From Bromus sterilis (taxonomy: Eukaryota; Streptophyta; Magnoliopsida; Poales; Poaceae): a stretch of DNA of 64,000 bases. The position numbers and the translations under genes are program-made. The notes beneath the pieces are model-generated. The model had not been told where the DNA came from. It saw nothing but the letters and a program-made list of their open reading frames with translations, and searched no databases. Location: NCBI GenBank assembly GCA_950022295.1, contig OX465600.1:9114001-9178000 (forward strand), given 5' to 3'. Positions within the stretch are counted from its first letter, which is position 1. The number at the start of each line of letters is the position of its first letter. Positions 12,301 to 22,648 of this stretch are shown here, piece after piece.

Positions 12301-13276
12301 AAATATGTTGTCGTTAGAGCGAATGAACAAAATGCCTGGCGCCACAATTTCAATTCGAAAACACACAAAGCGAATAATGATGCTGAAGTTAGGAATGATT
12401 GTTACTTAATAATTGAAATTCAGTGAAGGGCTGTGAAAACATTTGCCATCCCCCTGCTTACATCAAAACCAACATCCTACACACCATATCCCCCTCCTGT
12501 AAATTACTTCAGCCTGCTTGCAGTTTATATCCAGAAATGCCAGCCTGTTTTTGATACAGAGGAGCACTACCTCACCCCTTCTTCTGAACCAGAAACTATC
12601 TGAGCAAAAATAAGAGGGTGTACTGCAATCGGGGATAATCCAACAGATGGAACTGAATCTAAACCTAGAATGAAACGCCTAAACAGCCACAATTTACCCC
12701 CCGGTGGAAGGAATTGAAAGCGAACAGAGGGGACAAGACAAATTACCCCAGCAAAATCAAAGGGGAGCTATGTGTTCGTCTCGGACGACATACCTGTGTC
12801 GTCCCCGGCGACGAGATGGGGATCCGTCGCCGCGCGATTTCGAATGCTTGCATCGGCCGCGAAGAAAGGGATTCGCCTGTCTCCTCTGAATCCCTTCCAT
12901 GCCGTCGCGCCCCCGCCCACGCCCACCGCTCTTCGCCGTCGCCTGATACACCGGGGAGCCTCTCTCTGCTCGCCTCCACCACCTCTGGCCGCACGCCTCT
13001 CCGCCGCAGAATCCAGATTCTCCGGCCGTCTCCCCTCCCCCCGCCGCTCCCCTTTGCTGTGCACGAACACGAGCGGACTGACGCGTGTAGCTGAAGGGAC
13101 AGATTTCAAAAAAAAAACGGTGCGGGCGATGAACCGGGTCGGCTACTGATTACGTTGAAAAGCCCGATAACAAAATAAGAAACCAGAACCGTTACGTCCA
13201 AGGGACTCAGTTTGCTTCCAGATTGCGACTTACAGATGGGACGGCTTAAAAATTTGACTGAAAATGAAATAAAAAA
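9381..13276. mobile_element. Possible old non-autonomous Mutator-like element, mostly A-rich filler
   Basis: Short inverted ends are visible. CATTTTCAGTCGAATTT at about 9395-9411 corresponds to AAATTTGACTGAAAATG at about 13252-13268, followed on both sides by further partial similarity. No convincing 9-bp target duplication was found, so the boundaries are tentative. Inside are GC-rich blocks at both edges (9480-9680 and 12700-13110) and an A-rich centre with many 'aactga' and 'gatgatgggctgaa' words. The open frames at 12700-13150 are GC-rich and overlap on both strands, and none resembles a known protein. A diverged tandem duplication lies at about 11870-12650. Confidence 0.35.
11870..12650. 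repeat. Diverged tandem duplication with unit of about 480-500 bp
   Basis: Matching landmarks occur in the same order twice: 'gatgctgaa' (11900 and 12380), 'tttgcc.tccccc.tgcttacatcaaa' (11937 and 12442), 'gaggagcac/caggagcac' (12064 and 12559) and 'gaacta/gaaactat.tgagcaa' (12111 and 12590). The first copy carries long poly-C runs near 11985 and 12081. Confidence 0.6.
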
Positions 13277-14075
13277 AACAGTCGTAGAAAAATAAGAAAA
13301 ATGATAAGTTAATTAACGAAGGTTGGTGGTGGGCACAGGAGCTTTAGATCGGAGAGGTGCGTCGGGAGCGCCCTGTACGGCGTTTTGGTGGAGTGGAGAA
13401 GTCTGTATAGATCTTTCATAATATTGTATTTCTTGATAGAATGGCCAAGTTCAGGCCGGTCGTTATTCGGTGAGGGAATGAACAAAATAGAAGAGTTACA
13501 TGCATACACACAAAATCCCGTAAAAGACATGAATGGCATCCAATAAAAAGTATGGTTGATTAACGAAAATGTGTGTAAAAGAGGGAGCGTTGTTCTACTA
13601 AACAATGTAGTTGCAAAATAAAAATAAAAATATAAATAAGTTATGGCCAAAATGAGGGGAAGAAAAATGTATTAGCACATTCTGATGAATACAACCAAAC
13701 AACTGTGTTGTCTTTAGATGGACACGCAGAACATATTGATAAATGAACAACAAGATCAAGAAAGTGCCTGATGTGGTCGAACGCAAAGAAAGAGATAAGC
13801 AGAGGATTGTTGGATCAACGGTCCGACCTGGTAATGATTATGTGGATCTCTATTCTGAAATAATGTTGTTAGATGAAGATGATGGTGACAGCTTTTGAAG
13901 CATGCACATGTGGTGCATGGTTTGGGTTCCGGTACATCATGCATGCGACTCATCCTTGATGGTGGGGTGTGATAAAATTCTCCATTGTTGAGTTTATAGG
14001 TGTAGAATAATCATTTCAATTTATTTAACGTATGTTATTTCTTAGATCTTTATTGAATAATTTAATAAGAAAATA
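13277..14075. other. Unassigned intergenic sequence
   Basis: AT-rich sequence. The minus-strand frames of 113, 62 and 65 codons have no recognisable domain. No element ends were identified. Confidence 0.4.
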
Positions 14076-14248
14076 GGGAATTGCTAAATCTCAGACGACT
14101 AAGACTTAACGAAGTATCAGTTAATGTTATATTCGTGAGATCGTGCGTGAAGATTTATGCAAAAAAAATTGTTTTTTACATGTTCTACGGTTCTACCACT
14201 TGACTGAGACTTCGTTAAGTCTTAGTCGGCTGAGATCTAGACACACCC
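14076..14248. mobile_element. Mutator-type MITE
   Basis: This is a 173-bp element with long inverted arms. The left arm (GGGAATTGCTAAATCTCAG, then ACGACTAAGACTTAACGAAG) pairs with the right arm ending TCTAGACACACCC. The flanking 9-mers, AAGAAAATA and AAAAAATTA, are similar but not identical, fitting a decayed 9-bp target duplication. Confidence 0.7.
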
Positions 14249-14470
14249 AAAAAATTATGTGCATTTATTGATGCAGATATGAGAGATTTCGACCTTGTTT
14301 TACAAAGCAAAATAAAAACTGCCCGTAGTATTTTTCTTGTAGAGTTTATGCTTTGATTCATAAGCACACACTAACACACAAGTTCAAACATAATAACAAA
14401 GAGCATCCTAAAATGTGAAGATCTTCGAAGCTCTATGTCATCACCCTTGAAACCTTGTGAAGTACCCTTG

Positions 14471-15867
14471 TGATGACTCTCAACTGTAGGGGATCGAGAT
14501 AGTCTTCGCGGGTAAAAATAACCCAATTTATAGATTCGACTCAAGGGGAGCCAAAGAATACTCACAAGCTTTAACAGTTGAGTTGTCAGTTCAACCGCAC
14601 CTGAAATACACTTGCTTGCACGAAATATTAATAGCAACGGTGATATGAAAGTGATGGTGGCAACGGAAATAGTGACGATGAAACAGCAAAACTAAAACAA
14701 CAAAAATAAACAACTAGTAATTAACCAGTAGGATTGAAACATTGTAGGTAGAGAGATGGATGGTTGGGCGCTGCTTGGATAAGAGTGAACATGTCATAGA
14801 TTCTAACACGGGGCAAGGCACAAAGAACAGCAAGGATTATCTAGGCAATATCAAACATTAGGCATGCATCCCGTAGGTAGTAGTACGTGCATAAGAACTT
14901 GCAGAACATCTTTTGTCCTACCATCCCGCTAAGAACGGGGCCAAAAGGAACTTATGGAGATTAAGGCGCTCCTATCAAAGAGCACCGGAACAAAGCATTA
15001 ACACTCAATGGATACATGAAATCCTCAAATTATAGTCCATCCCCTTTGGTTCCCAAGCTGACACCTTTGGGATCCCCGGTTCCGGACCATAATAGGTGCA
15101 TACAACTCATAGATAGGATCAAGAACACAAATAAACTCATGAAAACACAAGTGATTCCGATATGAAAACATGGCACTCGTGTCCAAAGTGACAAGCATTA
15201 AGAGCAACAACTTGTAGCAAAGATGATAAACACCAAAGTAGAGATAGGCAACATGCCCCAACAATTTGACGAACTATTACATGATCTGACTCATCCAACC
15301 CCTATCATCCCCTTTGCCTACAGCAGGGAATTACTCACACATGAAAGAAGAAGTCATGAAAGGATGATGGAGTAGCAATGGTGATGACGATGGCGATGAT
15401 CTCCCCTCACCGGAGGCCAAAACGGCCTCCAGATTAGCCCTCCCGGAGAAGAACAGAGGGTGACGGCCACCGCGACGAGAATTGGCAAAGCGATTTCTGT
15501 TATGGGGTTTTCTCGCGACGGGTAAAAATAGGGGTCCTGGTAGGGCACTAGAGGGAGTGGGGCCACCCAGGCGGCCTCCCGGCGCGGCCAAGGGGGTGGC
15601 CGCGCCAGCAGGGCACCTGGGGCCCCTCCGGCTGCCCTCTGGCCCCCCTTCTGGCTCTGGGTCCCTTCGGGTGCGTGGATTTTCTGTGATTTTTCTGGGA
15701 ATTTTCTGAGGTACCTAAAAATCCATATTCCTGCGCACAAGAAAACCATACAGGTAGCTCTACTGAAAACATCATCAGTCCGGATTAGTTTCGTTCAAAT
15801 CATGCAAGAATGAGGCCAAAACAATAGCAAAAGTGTTTGAAAAAGTAGATATGTTTGAGACGTATCA
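14471..15867 (-). mobile_element. Solo LTR of a gypsy element (TGATACGTCTC family)
   Basis: On the minus strand the 1397-bp segment begins TGATACGTCTCAAACATAT and ends with the complement of TGATGACTCTCAACTG. The sequences outside are CCTTG (14466-14470) and CCCTG (15868-15872), a 5-bp target duplication with one mismatch. No internal domain, polypurine tract or primer site adjoins it. The terminus, the polyA-region layout and the GC-rich block near 15540-15670 (GGCGCGGCCAAGG) match LTRs A and B later in the window, so it belongs to the same broad Triticeae gypsy group. Confidence 0.8.
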
Positions 15868-16640
15868 CCCTGCAACAGAACAATCTATACTTAGACCCAA
15901 TTAAGCAGATAATCATCTTCAACAACAGCATCATCGTCGTCATACTGCCCCACCTTCCTTTGCTCTAATGCTAGAAAGATAAAGACGCACTTGTGCATCC
16001 AATATACCAGCATCAGTCTTCACCATATGTGGCTTTGAGTACTGCCATTTATTCCCCTTTGAGATGAAATAGAACTAGAATTTGGTTTCGACGTCGCGAC
16101 CGAACCAATAGTTTGGGCAAAGCAGAACATTCCTCCGGCAAGGCAACAACACAAAGAAAAATATTGAACAAAAATATTAGATCATATCGACGAGGAGGAG
16201 GAGGAAGAAGCTCCATCTTCGCAAAACCACCAACCGCCCGAGGATTTGCCCAACCATTGATGGTCGAACTCCAGACATCATATCCGCATCCTCAAAGAGA
16301 TCCGGTGATCCCCAAGCCCGTTGTCTCCTAGATAGAGGCTAGACCCCCCCCCCAAATAAACTTATTCAGATGCGATGCTACTACGATGGCCTCAACAACG
16401 TCTTCCTCAATCCTAAGTTCCTAACCCTACTATAAACACAACTAGCGCATGGATTCAGGGTTTCTCTTGCCTCCTGTCGCCGGAGTGACCAGTGAAAGAA
16501 GAGGGAACAGTGGCGGGGCCAACAAAACACAAAAGGTAGAGGTCGCCTCATTTTATCCTTGCAACACGATCCACTCTTTCCTGAGTAAACTGTTATCTGT
16601 TTCACAACCCTTCTCGTAGACGTAGATGTCATTTTCTCTC
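15868..16640. other. Unassigned intergenic sequence
   Basis: No gene or element end was recognised. Short frames at 16113-16331 and 16381-16659 are not supported by any motif. Confidence 0.4.
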
Positions 16641-17850
16641 CTCTCCACCTGCACTGCATCTAATGTTCCTTGACCAAATTTAATTATGAGATCGTATATC
16701 ATGTGGACGGCATAGACGAAACATTCAACTCTGAATTCTACAGATAAACCAAATCCTGGGCTCCTAAATGGTACGTCCCCACCAACTTAAATTTCAGTAA
16801 AAAACATAAATATGCATGAATTTCCTAAAAATGCACATATTCAAAAATAATACTCGTGAGTTTATACAAAGTGTTCAAAATTTCAGAAATAATTTGTGGA
16901 GACAAAAAATATTTATGGAAATGAAAAAGGTTCGAAATTTTGGAAAATGTGCACAAATTTTGAAATTCTTATTGGATTTAAAAAAATGAAATTTTCAAAA
17001 TAATCATGATCTTGAAAAAAATGGGAATTTCAAAAAATGTTCATTAATTTTAAAATGTTCATAGATTGCAAAAAATATTCCAAATTTCAACTTAAATTTT
17101 TTTAAGATTTTTTCCTAAAATATTACAAATTGTTCACGCATTTGAAATATTTTTTGAAATAAAAACTGAGAAAATAAAAAAGTGAAAACCAATGAAAATA
17201 CCGCATGATAAAAATCAACCTGGAAACGTTAATGAACATTCCAAAACCGGAAGGCTCCCTTAGGATTTTGTTATTTTTGCGTTTTGGGGTTTAGAGGTCA
17301 TTTTATGTCCTCTCAAACAACATCGCATCTACTGTTCCCTAACCACCATCATATATCACGCGGGCGATGCAGACACAAGCATTCAATTCTGAACTCTCCG
17401 GAAAAACCACATTTTAGACTCCTAAATGGTACGTTCCCATTAGTCTAATTTTCGAGAAAAAAATCACAAATTCTTGAAAAAATGTGCACAAATTTTCAAA
17501 AAATATTCAAGATTTCAAAAAATCATAAATTAAAAAAATTATGAATTAAAAAAATGTTCAAGGATTTGGAAAATGTCCCGAATTTCAAAAAATGTTCACA
17601 TTCATAATTTTTAAATAAATAGAATGTAAAAAATGTTAATGGAAATAAAAAAACAAATTCCCACAAAAAATGTATTATTGATTTTTTCTAAAATATAAAC
17701 ATTGTTCATGAATTTTAAAAATATCCTTCAATTTCAAAACATATTTTTTTAAAGCAGGACAACACGTATGAAAAAGGGAAGAAAAATTAGGCCTAGGAAG
17801 GTTCTTGAACATTCCAAGACCAGAAGGAAATTCTCTAGGATATAGTTGGC
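16641..17850. repeat. Diverged direct duplication of an AT-rich unit (about 650 bp)
   Basis: The blocks at about 16641-17280 and 17310-17850 share ordered landmarks: 'gcatcta.tgttcc', 'cattcaa.tctgaa', 'ctcctaaatggtacgt.ccca', long runs of 'aaaaatgttca' words, and finally 'gaacattccaa.acc.gaagg'. Such AAATGTTC-rich DNA is common in Triticeae transposons, but the element type could not be fixed. Confidence 0.65.
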
Positions 17851-19342
17851 CCAGCCAAGTTTGCTTAGTGGCATGTCTGGTCCGATATCGAACACTCACC
17901 GAGAGCCATTAATTAGCGGATACCTCTTTTGGATCATCCGCGGAGGTTATTTTCCGATGCATCCAGAAGCCGCTACGTGTTGTGTTATGGGCGCAGCCCG
18001 TGGAAAATAAAAACGATGGTTGCGCATGAGTTGTGGTTGTACCTATGACTACACCTGTGGCTGTGCTCATGATTGTGCCCATGGTTGTACATTTGGTTGC
18101 GCCTGTGGTTGTGCATGAACTAAACCTGTACTGCGCGTGAACGAAAACTATGACTACACGTGAACTAAATATATGGTCGCGCGAGATGTAAAATTATGGC
18201 TTCAAAAAAAGATCGTGGAAAACTATCAACATGAGATCTAGTTCTAAAAATCTACGAAAAATGATACGAACATCTAACTTTTCCCATCCTCACATGCGGA
18301 AAAATGGTTCAAAACTCACGAAGGATACACTCTAGCTAATGATTTCAACACTCACTCCTAGAAAATTGATATAAGTCGAATATCGGAAGACATGCATGAA
18401 TCCTAGATGAGATGAGCCCACCCAGGTGATCGAGAAGCATGAACCTCGTATTTGTTTTCTTTCACGTTTTAGCTTTGTCTTGTTCTTACTTTTTTGCTTT
18501 TTTTATACTTCCAAATAATCTACACAAATATATTGAACAACACTTTGCATAATTTTTTTGAAAATAATGTTACATGTGTGTAGAGAAAATGTTTCTCATG
18601 TATTAGAAAAAATTATACAAAAAATATAGAATCCGTGTGAAAAAAGGTTGATCATGTATTTATTAAATGTTAATACAAGCATTTAAAAAATATTAAAGAT
18701 TATTTGGAAAACTCCATTCAAACATTTGAAAAAGTTAAATATTTCTAGAAAACGTTTGGATATGCTTTACAAAAATATTGTAGTTCTATTTAAAAAATGT
18801 AAATCAAGCATTTGGAAAAAATGTTTAATGTTCATAGAAAATGTTGACCATGTATAAAAAAAGTTAATCTAATGTTTTAAACAAATTAATAGAGCATTTA
18901 AAATTATAAATGCGTATAAAAAAATGTTGACCATGTATGGTTAATCTGCTATTTTTAAAAAATTTGTCAATACTTGAAAATGTTAAATGTTTAAATGTTT
19001 AATCAAAATCTATTGATCATGCATTTTTTAGAATCTTCTTTTTGAAAAATATTAAACATGTATCCAAAATAATTTTATATATACGAAAAATATGTAAAAA
19101 CCAATGAAACCCGAGAAAAAACAAAGAAAATCGATAAAATTGAGAAAGAAAGAAAAATTTAGCAAGTAAACAACTAATGAAAAGCAAAAATAAATAAAGA
19201 AAACCTACAAAAACAAATAAAAAGGAAAGGAAAGAAAAAAAATCAGTGAACCGGAGAAAGAAACAAAGACAAACCGGAAAAAACAACTTTATAACAAAGA
19301 TTAAAAAACACGCCAGCACGAATGGACGATGACAACAGGTAA
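17851..19342. other. AT-rich non-coding sequence with a GTGGTTGTGC minisatellite
   Basis: At about 18000-18180 a degenerate 12-13-bp motif (GTGGTTGTGCC/GATTGTGCC) repeats many times. The rest, 18480-19310, is AT-rich with many 'aaaatgttgaccatgta' words. The minus-strand frame at 19017-19472 is Phe/Leu-rich low complexity and is not called. Confidence 0.45.
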
Positions 19343-19723
19343 GAGCATCCGCGCCCCCAAGCGCCCCCCCCCAAGCGCCTCCGGGACCACTTTTTACGTC
19401 CAAACCGGCGAAATTTCTTCCACTCGCGCCCCCAAGAGGCCCCCAAGAGCCGAAATAGCACCGGCAAGCCAAGAGACCCTCAGGTTTCTGGGGGCCTCTT
19501 GGGGGCGCCGGATGAAACTATAGCCTATCATGTGCTGACATGTGTCGTTTTTCCTCCAAAATAGCGTCGGCACTTGTGCCCCTGGACCAAATATGCGCCA
19601 GCTTGGAGGTCGCGACTGGGGGGGCCGGCCGCCCCAAGCCGGTTTCGCCGCCCGAACGGCCCGCAAGCGGCGCTAAAATAGCGCCGAAACGCGGCTTGGG
19701 GGTCCGAACGGCTGGAGATGCTC
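19343..19723. mobile_element. PIF/Harbinger MITE (non-autonomous)
   Basis: It starts GAGCATCCGCGCCCCCAAG and ends GGCTGGAGATGCTC, with TAA on both sides (19340-19342, 19724-19726). Its GC-rich subterminal words (GCGCCCCCAAG, AAATAGCGCCG, CTTGGGGGCGCCGGA) are the same as those in the 2.1-kb Harbinger element at 26275-28340, which makes that element or its relatives the likely transposase source. Confidence 0.85.
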
Positions 19724-19726
19724 TAA

Positions 19727-20294
19727 GAAAGAAGCTCACTTTGCCCAAAGAGAAGGAGCTAGAAAGGATGTGGAGAGATGTTCGGGGACCTGTAAAACAA
19801 TGAGATCTGGAGACCTTGTGGGAGGTGATGACATGTTATGTGATCATGCACAACATGATCTTGAAGGATGAGAATGAAGGTGCTACCGACAATCTGGACT
19901 TTGAGAACGTTGGTGATCTTATTCAACTTCCACATCAGAATCCGTCCACATTTGAGGAGTTTGTCCAAATGCATCAACAAAATTGATATCGTACAACTCA
20001 TGAGGAGCCCAAAGAAATCTTGATTGAGCATTTGTGGCCATTGTGGGTTGGTAAGGGAGACAATCAAACATAAATTTGAGTTGAATTTATGTTTATACTA
20101 TTTTAATTGTTGAATTGTATTGAATTTGAATGAAATTTGGTTGATTTTTTGCGAATTTACCGAATTTTGGTTAAACTGCTAACAAATGAATGCGGTCAAG
20201 GTTGGGTGGCCGGCTTCCATGTCACTATTCACGGACTGGTGCCCCTATCGAACGGATGTGCCATCCGTATTAGAGGATAGTGTTGGCGATGCCC
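19727..20294 (+). pseudogene. PIF/Harbinger transposase, C-terminal remnant
   Basis: Reading from about 19750, the frame gives a damaged stretch resembling the end of plant Harbinger transposases. KQ-stop-DLETLWEVM is followed by an intact-looking CYVIMHNMILKDENEG (the conserved V-I-x-H-N-M-I segment) and FEEFVQMHQQN, then a stop at 19984. A further in-frame piece runs to the TAA at 20071-20073. The premature TGA at 19801 replaces the usual Trp before DLETLW, and about ten residues before it seem deleted. The 3' end of the element is visible as TGTTGGCGATGCCC followed by TTA (20295-20297). The 5' half is absent, and the MITE at 19343-19723 sits directly upstream. Confidence 0.65.
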
Positions 20295-20387
20295 TTAGTC
20301 CTTTGCTACTGAAATCGATTAAGTCAAAAAAAATCAATCGTCTTGGCTATTGTGTGTTTGTTTTCACCTCTGAGGTCATACTACTTA

Positions 20388-20640
20388 GGGCATGTACAAT
20401 GGTGATATCTTAGCCTTATCATATAGAATAAATATTATTGTGAAGGAGAGAGAAATTGAAAAAAAAACTTTATCTTCTCTTATTTAAGAGATGATCTCTT
20501 AGCAATAATTCTCTCACCATAAATTTAGGAATCTCAGCTAAGCTAAGATATACTCCATAGTATATCATTTTTCTTTTGTCATATCTAAATTATGTGGTGA
20601 CGCTACGATAGAACATTCTTATCAATCATTGTACATGCCC
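20388..20640. mobile_element. Tourist-type (PIF/Harbinger) MITE
   Basis: This 253-bp element starts GGGCATGTACAATGGTGAT and ends ATCATTGTACATGCCC, with TTA on both sides (20385-20387, 20641-20643). Confidence 0.9.
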
Positions 20641-20677
20641 TTATCTATTAGGTGATGTGATTGTATGTATCTTAATT

Positions 20678-22036
20678 GGGCGCTCCTAGGCGTAAGCCGA
20701 CTGATTTCAGAAGAAATTAAGTCGGCTCTTCAACCGTTCGATTCAGGTCTCCGCAGCCATTGGATAGATCTTCTGACGCAACGCATGCCCCAGTTTCGTT
20801 TTCCTTCTGCTACGAGAATACTTCACGCGCTTCATCCTCTTCCACGCACACAGAAGACATGGCTGCGCCGGCGAGCTCCTACGAGACATCCCAACTAGGC
20901 TTGCGGTGCCATGTTTCATCTTGTAGAAACGCCGCTAGCACCGGCAGCAGCTCACGACCAGCGCTGCTAGCTGCTACTGTCTGCAGCTGCAAAACGGAAC
21001 GGCGGGCACCGGCGCACCGCCACCACCCGTCTTTGATTGAAGCAGTTGTTGCCGTCAAGTAGCCATTGCCGGTAGTCCTTACAACAAGGCCGGTTTGTAG
21101 TTTCGACAGTCGAATCATTTGAAAAGCCGACGAATGTTGCATCGCAGCGCTTCCTGCAGCCATACCTCCTCGACCGTCGGCGGCAGCACGCCTGCTTCAT
21201 TGCAGCGTTACCGTCGTTCAGCTTGTCGCGTCGTCGAAAGCAGCCTCGCCGGCCGCTTCATTGCAGCGCGTCACCTCTATCGCCTTGTCGCGTCGGTGGA
21301 AGCAGCTCGCCGACAGCATGACCACTTCATTGCAGCGTCGTCGTCGTTGACTTGTCACGCTGCCGGAAGCAGCGTCGCCGGCGACACATCGGTTTCATTG
21401 CAGCACCGCCGGTAGAACGCACGCTTCAATGAAACCTCATCGTCGTCGACAGCCACCTGCTGCAACGCAGCCTCGCCGGCGGACCATGGTCGTGCTTCTG
21501 CAACTGGCGACTTGCTGCAACGTAGTTTCGCCGTCAGGCATGGTAGCGGCGGCCTCGTAGCCTTGCCTGCTGCAATACAGCTCCGCCGTCGGGCATGGCA
21601 ATAACGGCATAGTAGCCTTGCTTGCTGCAACGCAGACCCACGACGGCGTGGAAGCATCGACCTTTTAGACTCGCATGTCACTGTCCAACTCCGTCACCGG
21701 CGTGGAAGCACTATTCCGTTCTTCGCTTACTCCAACCTAGCATTGCCCTTTGGTCATGGCAACAGCAATGCGTGGGTGGACGACAACAACCTAGGTCTCA
21801 TCTCGCCCTGCTCCTGCTTCATCTCGATCGTAGTGTCGCCCATAGCTTAACCGTCGTTGAGAGAGAGAGAAAAAAGAAGAGAAAGAAAGAGGAATCCAAT
21901 GGTCTGTTGCGTGTGTGGTAGGAAACGCAACGGGAAGGGGATATGAGCATTGTTGGTCCCACAAGGGACACGTGGGAGACGTAGGAGGCGGCTTGCGGGG
22001 GACATGCGATCAGTCGGTTTAAAACGAGCATTTTCC
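20678..22036. mobile_element. Mutator-like element, GC-rich (possible Pack-MULE)
   Basis: The 9-bp sequence ATCTTAATT occurs at 20669-20677 and 22037-22045, a perfect Mutator-length target duplication. Ends are inverted: left GGGCGCTCCTAGG, then TAAGCCGACTGAT; right ATCAGTCGGTTTA, then GAGCATTTTCC. The 1.36-kb interior is unusually GC-rich against the AT-rich surroundings. It is organised as imperfect repeats of about 65-75 bp built on CTTCATTGCAGCG (about 21192, 21257, 21327, 21390), then CTTGC.TGCTGCAA.GCAG (about 21475-21630). No transposase is encoded. The open frames on both strands are compositional and are not called as genes. Confidence 0.75.
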
Positions 22037-22045
22037 ATCTTAATT

Positions 22046-22355
22046 AGGTAAAGATCGAATGTAATACTTAATTTTTATCGAGTAATAAAACGGTTTTTTA
22101 TCAAAAAAAATTGAGCGATGCTCTTTCTTTTTTGAAACGAGCCTTGATTTTTTGGCCGTCTCTTCCAATAAATAGTGGTCTATGGTATCTATGTAGGAGC
22201 GTAGTGTGGTCTTGGATTGCCTTGCCCCTCCAGACCTTTCTCCATATTTATGCCTCCAGACCTTTCTTCACATCTTACATCTTACATCTTACATTCTTAA
22301 GAAGTTTGTCCCAATTTTTCCAACATGCAAGGTGTCCATATTATCATCCCCACCA
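22046..22355. other. Unassigned sequence
   Basis: AT-rich with a run of eight A at 22101-22108. No gene is seen. Confidence 0.4.
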
Positions 22356-22648
22356 AGCCATGCATTTAAGTTTTATCTCCCACTAAGTCATGCAAAATAT
22401 GCCACATAAGCAAACTTATAATTTACAACTATTTTCATTACTCTATGCATATAACCTTGTCACATCATACATGTATGTTAGTCATTCTTCTCATTTTTAT
22501 AAGCATGCATTTAAGTTTTATCTGCCACTAAGTCATGCAAAATATGCCACATAAGCGAACTTATAATTTACAATTATTTTTACATTACTCTATGCATGTA
22601 ACGTTACCACATCATACATGCATGTTAGTCATTCTTCTCATTTTTATT
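22356..22648. repeat. Recent tandem duplication with unit of about 145-148 bp
   Basis: Two nearly identical copies (about 22356-22500 and 22501-22648) both run from GCATGCATTTAAGTTTTATC (CCATGC in copy 1) through ATGCCACATAAGC to TTAGTCATTCTTCTCATTTT. Few differences indicate a young slippage or unequal-crossover event. Confidence 0.9.

Noticed and set aside
12704..13149. Several 60-126-codon frames
   Set aside because: They overlap on both strands in GC-rich sequence, are Arg/Pro-rich and match nothing recognised.
19017..19472. 151-codon minus-strand frame rich in Phe and Leu
   Set aside because: It is low-complexity translation of an A-rich strand and runs into a MITE.
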